Origin: Brevundimonas sp.
Lineage (GTDB): Bacteria; Pseudomonadota; Alphaproteobacteria; Caulobacterales; Caulobacteraceae
Assembly (NCBI GenBank): GCA_031119155.1
Contig: JAVHYH010000050.1
Span: 1 to 16,316 of the forward strand
Direction of reading: 5' to 3'
Length of the DNA: 16,316 bases
The translations under genes were made by a program, and so were the position numbers. Each line of letters starts with the position of its first letter. Position 1 is the first letter of the stretch. The notes under the pieces are model-generated. The model had not been told where the DNA came from. It saw only the letters and a program-made list of their open reading frames with translations, and made no database searches. Positions 1 through 5,464 of this stretch are shown here, one piece after another.

Positions 1-777
1 CATGAAGGCGTGATCGACGCCGCACAGTTCCGAGCACTGGCCGTAGAAGGTGCCGACGCGGTCGGCGCGGAACCAGGTTTCGTTCAGGCGGCCCGGGACG
101 GCGTCGATCTTCAGACCGAAGGCCGGCAGGGCGAAGGCGTGGATGACGTCGGCGGCGGTGACCTGGACGCGGATGGTCTTGCCGACCGGCACGACGATCG
201 GTTCGTCGGCGGCCAGACGATAGAGGTCGCGGTTCATGCCGCGTTCGGCGATCTGTTCCTCGGACAGCATGTTCGAAACGTATTCGGCGATGCCCTGGTC
301 GGGGTATTCGTAACCCCAGTTCCACTGGTTGCCCGTGGCCTTAACGGTCAGATACGGCTCCGGCATGTTGTTGTAGGCGAACAGCAGGCGGAACGAGAAC
401 AGCGAGATGCCGACCAGGATCAGCACCGGGGCCACGGTCCAGATCACCTCGATCAGGGTGTTGTGGCTCCACTTGGCCGGGGTCGGGTTCGTCTTCTTGT
501 TGTAGCGAACCACGATCCAGATCAGCAGGCCGAGCACCAGCAGGGTCACGGCGGTGATCACCGGCATCAGGATGATGTCGTGGAAGAAGTGCGCCTGCTC
601 CTTGAGCGGCGACGCCGCCGGCTGCAGCGCAATGCCGCCCGGCGTGGGCTGACCCATCCGGTCCCCATCCGACGCCAAAGCCGGCGTCACGGCGAAAACG
701 GCCAGGCTCAGAGCGGCGATGCCACCACCGATCAGCGCCCGGGCCCGCGTGCCCATCCCCATGCGAGACATCCTCAT
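1..777 (-). CDS. coxB: Cytochrome c oxidase subunit II, 3' end cut by window edge
   Basis: Subunit II of an aa3-type haem-copper oxidase takes electrons from cytochrome c at its CuA centre and passes them to subunit I. Reading the reverse strand from 777 gives 259 residues before the window edge. There is an N-terminal signal-like segment ending near ALAS (residue 36), then two membrane helices at about 63-90 and 107-133. Next comes QWNWGYEYP (about 151-159), the aromatic region for electron entry, and a periplasmic cupredoxin domain. All CuA ligands are visible: H213, then C248, E250, C252, H256 and M259. Only the extreme C-terminus is missing. The start is uncertain: ATG at 777, 771 or 762 are all in frame, and the 762 start has a GAGG about nine bases upstream. 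The rest of a cox operon would be expected to the left, outside the window. Family identity is seen directly in the motifs. Confidence 0.95.
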   Translation of the reverse strand, partial: MRMSRMGMGTRARALIGGGIAALSLAVFAVTPALASDGDRMGQPTPGGIALQPAASPLKEQAHFFHDIILMPVITAVTLLVLGLLIWIVVRYNKKTNPTPAKWSHNTLIEVIWTVAPVLILVGISLFSFRLLFAYNNMPEPYLTVKATGNQWNWGYEYPDQGIAEYVSNMLSEEQIAERGMNRDLYRLAADEPIVVPVGKTIRVQVTAADVIHAFALPAFGLKIDAVPGRLNETWFRADRVGTFYGQCSELCGVDHAFM

Positions 778-797
778 AAAGCCGTTTCGTCCCAATA

Positions 798-818
798 ACT
801 TGCGAATTGATCGCAAGT
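798..818. promoter_or_regulatory. Perfect 8-bp inverted repeat upstream of coxB
   Basis: The arms ACTTGCGA (798-805) and TCGCAAGT (811-818) are exact reverse complements around a 5-base spacer, 20 bases upstream of the earliest coxB start. The size and symmetry fit an operator for a dimeric regulator, or a short 5' leader hairpin in the coxB transcript. The core CTTGCG also occurs twice in the padR promoter region about 135 bases away. That a regulator binds here is inference; the symmetry is seen directly. Confidence 0.5.
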
Positions 819-949
819 AGCCAGCGGGTTCCGTTCGCCCGTGGCAATACTATGGCCGGTCCATATCGTCCCCTCCCGCACTTGCCAAGCGTCCCGGCGG
901 ATCGGCGGTCTCGGGGCGTCGGATTAAATCGCAGTCATGTTTCGCCAGC

Positions 950-979
950 TACCTTGCGTGACAAGATACCTTGCGATAC
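950..979. promoter_or_regulatory. Putative PadR operator / promoter region
   Basis: TACCTTGCG occurs twice, at 950-958 and 967-975, 17 bases apart. Between them lies CAAG (962-965), which forms an inverted pair with CTTG at 953-956 (pattern TA-n-CTTG-N5-CAAG-n-TA). The block sits about 30 bases before the GTG start of the PadR gene. PadR-family repressors commonly autoregulate through dyad sites in their own promoters, so this is the likely operator. I do not see an unambiguous -35/-10 pair and do not assign one. Confidence 0.5.
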
Positions 980-1007
980 CCCTTCAGACATCACGGGAGA
1001 CGTTGAT

Positions 1008-1373
1008 GTGCCTGAAACCATAGACATCCAGCTGAAGAAGGGGGCCCTGACGCTGTGCGTTCTGGCCGTCCTCAACCGGCGCGAAAGCTACGCCTATGAG
1101 ATCGCCTCCACCCTGTCGGACGCGATCGGCATGGGAGAAGGAACCATCTATCCGCTCATGCGGCGGATGCAGGCCGACGGGCAGGTGGAGACCTATCTGG
1201 TCGAATCGCCCTCGGGGCCTTCGCGCAAATACTACCGACTGACCGACGCCGGACGGCGGGCCCTTGAGACCCAGAAGTCCGAATGGCGCGCCTTTGCGCT
1301 CGCGGTCGAGACCATTCTGGACGATGCGGCAGCGCCCGTCGTCCGCGTCAGCGAAGAGGGAGCTGAACAATGA
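1008..1373 (+). CDS. PadR family transcriptional regulator
   Basis: A small winged-helix repressor of 121 residues, the usual size of short PadR proteins. The winged helix covers about residues 10-85. The segment GTIYPLMRRM (45-54) matches the PadR recognition-helix region, and PSRKYYRLTDAGRRAL (71-86) is the wing plus following helix; a short C-terminal dimerisation helix follows. I chose the GTG at 1008 because GGGAGA at 995-1000 lies seven bases upstream and the PadR homology begins right after it. The frame stays open back to 807, but that extension is unrelated sequence and crosses the putative operator. The stop overlaps the next start (ATGA, 1370-1373), so this gene and the HAAS protein are translationally coupled. 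By family knowledge it likely represses its own operon until an envelope or small-molecule signal releases it; the ligand is unknown. Confidence 0.9.
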   Translation: MPETIDIQLKKGALTLCVLAVLNRRESYAYEIASTLSDAIGMGEGTIYPLMRRMQADGQVETYLVESPSGPSRKYYRLTDAGRRALETQKSEWRAFALAVETILDDAAAPVVRVSEEGAEQ

Positions 1374-1948
1374 CCCGCGCCGAATTCATGGCCCGGTTGA
1401 GACAGGGGCTGGTGGGCCTGCCGATGGTCACCGCCGCCGAGATCGCCGCCGACTACGAACTGCATTTCAAGGACGGCGCCGCCGCCGGACGCCGCGAGGA
1501 AGAGGTCGCGGCCGCCCTGGGCGACCCGGACCGTCTGGCCCGCGAACTGCGCGCCGAGGCCGGCGCACAACGCTGGCGGCAGGAGCAGAACCCGTCGGCC
1601 GCGGCCGGCGCCATCTTCGGCCTGATCGGTCTGGGCGCGCTGGACATCATCATCATCCTGCCGCTGGTCCTGCCGATCTTCGGGACGGTCCTCGGCTTCC
1701 TGGTCGCAGGGGTCGGCATCTTCATCAGCGGCGGCCTCGCCGCCGTCGTGGTGCCCTTCATGGGAGGACCGGGCGGAGCCCTCGCCGGAGTGCTGCTGGG
1801 CGTGGGCCTGATGGGCCTGGGCCTGTTCATGGGCGGCCTGATGGCCATCCTGACCAAATGGCTGATCGACGCCACCGTCTGGTACGCCCGCCTGCACTAC
1901 CGCGTGCTGAAGCCGGCGCTGAACACCCAACCCGCTGAACAGGCCTGA
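1370..1948 (+). CDS. HAAS signalling domain (DUF1700) membrane protein
   Basis: A 192-residue integral membrane protein. Residues 1-65 form the alpha-helical HAAS/DUF1700 domain: an N-terminal EFMARLRQGL helix, a YELHF helix (29-33) and the hallmark LGDPDRLARE (50-59). A charged linker leads into a long, very hydrophobic Gly/Ala/Ile/Leu region. This has membrane segments at about 79-121 (probably two) and 137-165, with a glycine-rich turn MGGPGG between, and a short basic tail. The gene overlaps the PadR gene by four bases and ends 14 bases before the toastrack protein gene. HAAS proteins are known companions of PadR regulators and DUF4097 proteins. The expected role is to relay membrane state to the cytoplasmic regulator or anchor the complex, which is inference. 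No enzymatic motif is visible. Confidence 0.85.
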   Translation: MTRAEFMARLRQGLVGLPMVTAAEIAADYELHFKDGAAAGRREEEVAAALGDPDRLARELRAEAGAQRWRQEQNPSAAAGAIFGLIGLGALDIIIILPLVLPIFGTVLGFLVAGVGIFISGGLAAVVVPFMGGPGGALAGVLLGVGLMGLGLFMGGLMAILTKWLIDATVWYARLHYRVLKPALNTQPAEQA

Positions 1949-1962
1949 GGGAGGACCTGATC

Positions 1963-2739
1963 ATGATGCGCAATCTTCTCATCATCACCGGCGTCGGCTT
2001 CGTCCTGTCGCTGGTCGGACTGGGCGGCGCCGCGGCGCTGGTCGGCAACGACGTCCGCAAGCACGACTGGACCTGGGTCGTCACCGACGACGGTCCCGGC
2101 GACTCCAGCTTCCGCTTCGAGCGGGGGCAGGTGCAGCCCGACATCAGCCGCACCATCGAGTGGGCCGGCGGCGACAGCCTGTCGATCGATGTCCCGGGCG
2201 AGGTCTCCTATGTCCAGGGCGAACAGGCCGGCATCCGCATCAGCGGGCCCAGGGACGTCGTGGACGCCATCCGCTTCGCCGACGGTCGCCTGACCCTGAC
2301 CGGCGACGACCGCCCCGAACGCGGCTACGTCCGCTGGAGCGGGTCCGGAATCCGGGTGTGGAGCGAAACCGAGGCCCTGCGGATCGTCATCACCGCCCCG
2401 GCGGTGAACACCTTCGAAATGGGCGACAACGGCACGCTGCGGGTGCGCGGCTATGACCAGCCGACCCTGACGGTGACCACCCAGGGCGAGGGCGGGATCA
2501 ATGTCGAAGGCCGCGCCGACAAGGCCACGGTCACGGTCAACGGCGACGGCGACGTCAACCTGTCCCGCCTGCTGCTGGGCGAGGCCACGGTCAATGTGCC
2601 CGGTCGTGGCGATGTGCGGGTCGGCCCGACCGAGCGCGCCGACATCGACATCTCGGGACAGGGCGACGTCCGCCTGACCCGCAACCCGGCGCAGGTGAAC
2701 CAGACCATCACCGGCTGGGGCGAGGTCGAGATCGACTGA
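1963..2739 (+). CDS. Toastrack/GIN-domain (DUF4097/DUF2807-like) membrane-anchored protein
   Basis: A 258-residue protein with one N-terminal membrane segment (about residues 4-27) that could be an anchor or uncleaved signal, followed by an all-beta domain outside the membrane. The C-terminal half has a clear repeat with a G-x-G turn every 18-20 residues: GEGGI (175), GDGDV (194), GRGDV (214), GQGDV (232) and GWGEV (251). This is the pattern of a right-handed beta-solenoid as in DUF4097/DUF2807 'putative adhesin' domains. GGGAGG at 1949-1954 lies eight bases before the chosen ATG; a second ATG at 1966 is also possible. Third gene of the PadR cassette, so probably the extracytoplasmic sensor or effector of that system. 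The domain family is recognised by its pattern; the sensing role is inferred from what is known of toastrack proteins in envelope-stress systems. Confidence 0.8.
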   Translation: MMRNLLIITGVGFVLSLVGLGGAAALVGNDVRKHDWTWVVTDDGPGDSSFRFERGQVQPDISRTIEWAGGDSLSIDVPGEVSYVQGEQAGIRISGPRDVVDAIRFADGRLTLTGDDRPERGYVRWSGSGIRVWSETEALRIVITAPAVNTFEMGDNGTLRVRGYDQPTLTVTTQGEGGINVEGRADKATVTVNGDGDVNLSRLLLGEATVNVPGRGDVRVGPTERADIDISGQGDVRLTRNPAQVNQTITGWGEVEID

Positions 2740-2791
2740 CGTCGGTTCGACTGCAGGTGACGCGGGGACGGTCAGCCCCTACTTAAGGCCC

Positions 2792-4222
2792 ATGACCGTC
2801 CTCGTTTCCCCGCCCGCCATCCTCGACAGCGCCGAGGTCGGCGCCGACGAAGCCCTCTCGATCCTGCAGGACGCCCTGACCGGAGCCGACGACGGCGAAC
2901 TGTTCCTCGAGCGCTCCGAGTCGGAGTCGCTCGTTTTCGACGACGGCCGTCTGAAGTCCGCGGCCTATGACGCCACCGAAGGCTTCGGTCTTCGCGTCGT
3001 CGCCGGCGAGACCGCAGGATACGCCCACGCCAACGAGATCAGCGGCCCCGCCATCCGCCGCGCCGCCGACAGCGCCGCCCTGGCCAAGTCCGGGCACGCC
3101 GGGATCGCCGCCGAAGCCCCGCCGGCGACCAATCGCAAGCTCTATGACGAGGTCGATCCCCTCGCCTCGCCCGCCTTCTCCGACAAGATCGCCCTGCTGG
3201 CCGAGATCGACGCCTGGGCCCGCGCCCGCGATCCGCGCGTGGTGCAGGTCTCCGCCTCGCTGGTCGGCGAGCACCGCCAGATCGAGATCCTGCGCGGCGA
3301 TGGCCGGCTGATGCGCGACATGCGTCCGCTGGTGCGCCTGAACGTCTCCGTCACCGTCGAGAAGGACGGCAAGCGCGAGAGCGCCTCGTCCGGCGCCGGC
3401 GGCCGCAAGGGCTTCGAGGAATGGATCGCGCCGGACCGCTGGCAGGGCCAGGTTGACGAGGCCCTGCGTCAGGCGCTGGTGAACCTCGAGGCCGTCGACT
3501 GCCCGGCGGGCGAGATGGATGTGGTTCTGGGCGCCGGCTGGCCGGGCGTGCTGCTGCATGAAGCCATCGGCCACGGCTTCGAGGGCGATTTCCACCGCAA
3601 GGGTTCGTCGGTCTTCACCGGCATGATGGGCAAGCGCGTCGCCGCGCCGGGCGTGACCGTGGTGGACGACGGCTCCATCGCCGGCCGTCGCGGCTCCCTG
3701 ACCATCGATGACGAGGGCACCCCAACCAACCGCACGGTCCTGATCGAGGACGGCATCATGGTCGGGCTGATGCATGACCGCCTGTCGGCGCGTCAGCTGA
3801 ACACCACGGCCACCGGCAACGGCCGCCGCCAGTCCTTCGCCCACATGCCCATGCCGCGCATGACCAACACCTTCATGGAGGGCGGCAGGGACTCGAAGGC
3901 CGACATGATCGCCAATACGAAACGCGGCCTCTACGCCGCGAACTTCGGCGGCGGACAGGTGGACATCACCAACGGCAAGTTCGTGTTCCAGTGCACCGAG
4001 GCCTATCTGATCGAGGACGGCAAGATCACCGCCCCGGTGCGCGGCGCGACCCTGATCGGCGACGGCGCGACGGCCCTGACGCAGGTGCAGATGATCGGCG
4101 ATGACTTCGCCTTCGATCCGGGCGTCGGCGTCTGCGGCAAGGCCGGACAGGGCGTCCCCGTCGGCATCGGCCAGCCCTCGCTCAAGATCGGCGGACTGAC
4201 GGTGGGTGGGACGGCTGTCTAG
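2792..4222 (+). CDS. tldD: Metalloprotease TldD
   Basis: A 476-residue TldD protein, full length for the family. TldD forms a heterodimeric zinc protease with TldE/PmbA that degrades unfolded peptides; in enterobacteria it matures microcin B17 and helps degrade CcdA. The metal-binding HEAIGH is at 256-261, preceded by GWPGVLL and followed by GFEGDFHRKGSSVFTG, and the third ligand is the Cys in GVCGK near 451. The conserved TPTNRT and MPRMTNTF blocks are also present. It is cytosolic, with no signal peptide. The start has only a weak AAGG just upstream. It begins 52 bases after the toastrack gene and could be read from the PadR operon or its own promoter. The partner tldE/pmbA is not in this window. 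tldD lies near coxB in several alphaproteobacteria, which fits this neighbourhood. Confidence 0.95.
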   Translation: MTVLVSPPAILDSAEVGADEALSILQDALTGADDGELFLERSESESLVFDDGRLKSAAYDATEGFGLRVVAGETAGYAHANEISGPAIRRAADSAALAKSGHAGIAAEAPPATNRKLYDEVDPLASPAFSDKIALLAEIDAWARARDPRVVQVSASLVGEHRQIEILRGDGRLMRDMRPLVRLNVSVTVEKDGKRESASSGAGGRKGFEEWIAPDRWQGQVDEALRQALVNLEAVDCPAGEMDVVLGAGWPGVLLHEAIGHGFEGDFHRKGSSVFTGMMGKRVAAPGVTVVDDGSIAGRRGSLTIDDEGTPTNRTVLIEDGIMVGLMHDRLSARQLNTTATGNGRRQSFAHMPMPRMTNTFMEGGRDSKADMIANTKRGLYAANFGGGQVDITNGKFVFQCTEAYLIEDGKITAPVRGATLIGDGATALTQVQMIGDDFAFDPGVGVCGKAGQGVPVGIGQPSLKIGGLTVGGTAV

Positions 4223-4336
4223 GTTCTGGGCGCCAGGGGGTAGGTTCTAGGGCGGCATGTTCTGAGGCACGCTGTTCCACCGTTCTAAAGTCTAGAACCT
4301 AGAACCTAGAACCTAGAACCTAGAACCTAAAACCTA
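4220..4336. repeat. CTAGAAC heptamer tandem repeat between convergent genes
   Basis: Five perfect CTAGAAC copies run from 4292 to 4326, followed by a degenerate CTAAAAC (4327-4333) and a partial CTA. In the opposite orientation TAGGTTCT occurs at 4220-4227 and 4241-4248, and degenerate GTTCTG/GTTCTA pieces lie between. The TAG stop of tldD (4220-4222) and the TAG stop of the minus-strand gene (4336-4334) are each the first bases of a TAGGTT(C/T)T unit read in that gene's sense direction. TAGGTTCTAG (4241-4250) can pair with the downstream CTAGAACCTA, so both transcripts could form a hairpin after their stop codons. A terminator role is plausible but unproven. Confidence 0.85.
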
Positions 4337-5293
4337 CTTCCACTCCGGCCCGACCACCTCGAAGCCGCGGGCGACGAGGCTGTCGAGGACGCCGCCCTGT
4401 TCGGCCAGCAGGCGGACCGGGGCGACGCCCATGGTGGTGCCGGGCGAGATCATCGCCGTCTCCACGGCGGCCGCCCACTGCTGGTGCAGGCGCGGGGCCA
4501 GTTCGGGATCGCCCCATGGCCAGCAGACATTCAGCGCCTGTTCGATCGGCGAGTTGACCACATCCGGCACCCGGAAGGCGCGCCAGTCGATGGCGCGGTC
4601 GCGGGACGCCTCCGGCCCGGCTTCCGCCGCCGCGATGGCGCGCTCGGCGCAGGGCACGTGCACCGTCTGGGGCGCCGAGATCAGGCTTTCGACCATCTCG
4701 TCGCCGCGCACCGTGCCGACCGGCCGCATGTCGATGCGCGCACGCCGGCCCGAGCGACGGACCACATCTACCGCATCCTGCCCCTCGCGTCCGGCGCGGA
4801 AGCCGGCCTTGTCCTGCATCAGGTCGATACTGGTGAACAGCAGGCTCTGGCCGCGCCAGCTCTGGTTTCGCTCACCGGCCATCAGCGCCTCCAGCCGGGC
4901 CTGATACTCGGGCGACAGATAGGTCGCCGTGGTCTGACCCTGCGGCATCCGCCCGATGGTGCGGGCCCGCCAGATGACGCGGAAGATGTCCGACAGGGAG
5001 GCGCGGCCTTCCTGGGGCAGAAGGATCAGATCCGCCTTCGCCGCCGCCTGCTCCAGTGCGTCAGGATGCCAGGTCACGTCGCGCGGGATGGCGCGGATCG
5101 AACCGACGAGGATCAGGGTCGAGTCGCCCCGCGTCACCGTCCACATCGGCGCGCCCGACCGCCGGGCCAACACGACGACCTCGTCCAATTCCGTCGCCTC
5201 CTGCGTCTGTGCGGACGGCGCGGTCTGGGCGACGGCCGGCGCGGTGACGGCGAGTGCCAGAACGATTGATGCAACAGCAGCGACGGACTTCAA
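4334..5293 (-). CDS. TraB/GumN-like exported protein lacking the GxxH motifs
   Basis: A 319-residue secreted protein resembling TraB/GumN. From the TTG at 5293 it begins MKSVAAVAS with a clean signal peptide (cleavage near AVA|Q, residue 22). The TTG is preceded by a weak GGGTG. An upstream in-frame ATG at 5341 gives 335 residues with a less typical leader. The mature N-terminus has ELDEVVVLARR (35-45), which looks like a TonB box. Then SGAPMWTVTRGDS (46-58) leads into the family fold. Where TraB/GumN proteins have GT(I/M)H, this one reads GSIR, and near the C-terminus the second GxxH is GVAPVRLL. Both expected His residues are absent, so peptidase activity is doubtful. CPW and CAER segments carry its cysteines. 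It is divergent from the TonB receptor and convergent with tldD. Family assignment is by overall pattern and is moderately sure. Confidence 0.75.
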   Translation of the reverse strand: MKSVAAVASIVLALAVTAPAVAQTAPSAQTQEATELDEVVVLARRSGAPMWTVTRGDSTLILVGSIRAIPRDVTWHPDALEQAAAKADLILLPQEGRASLSDIFRVIWRARTIGRMPQGQTTATYLSPEYQARLEALMAGERNQSWRGQSLLFTSIDLMQDKAGFRAGREGQDAVDVVRRSGRRARIDMRPVGTVRGDEMVESLISAPQTVHVPCAERAIAAAEAGPEASRDRAIDWRAFRVPDVVNSPIEQALNVCWPWGDPELAPRLHQQWAAAVETAMISPGTTMGVAPVRLLAEQGGVLDSLVARGFEVVGPEWK

Positions 5294-5464
5294 GAGATCA
5301 CCCGTTAGACTTGATGAACGACAGTAACGAACAGACAACATCAGAACACGAAGATGACAGCCCTGTAATGCTGTCGCCGATTTAATCCACCTGTCCGTCT
5401 TGTAACTGGAGACAGGCGGTTCATGCGGCCACACCTCTCGTCACACGACGAGGGGAGTTCTGCA

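Noticed and set aside
807..1007. Upstream extension of the PadR gene to 807
   Set aside because: It starts inside the coxB-proximal palindrome, crosses the putative operator and has no PadR-like sequence; GTG 1008 has a good ribosome binding site.
2602..2616. RGD tripeptide (in GRGDV) in the toastrack protein, suggesting integrin-type adhesion
   Set aside because: It falls in one turn of the regular GxGDV repeat, so the tripeptide is explained by the repeat pattern.
2783..3844. A 353-residue open frame antisense to tldD
   Set aside because: The TldD motifs on the other strand are unambiguous; the antisense frame looks like a mirrored high-GC frame.
4292..4333. Heptamer array considered as a CRISPR or iteron origin
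   Set aside because: Units are 7 bp with no spacers and no replication protein gene is nearby; it lies between convergent genes.
5320..5420. Several GACAG/CTGTC pieces in the divergent TraB-GumN/receptor promoter region as an operator
   Set aside because: The motif is only 5-6 bp, spacing is irregular and no clean dyad emerges, so it is not reported as a site.
5423..5464. Upstream ATG for the first TonB receptor
   Set aside because: It would put 14 polar residues before the signal peptide, while AGGGGAG is correctly spaced for ATG 5465.
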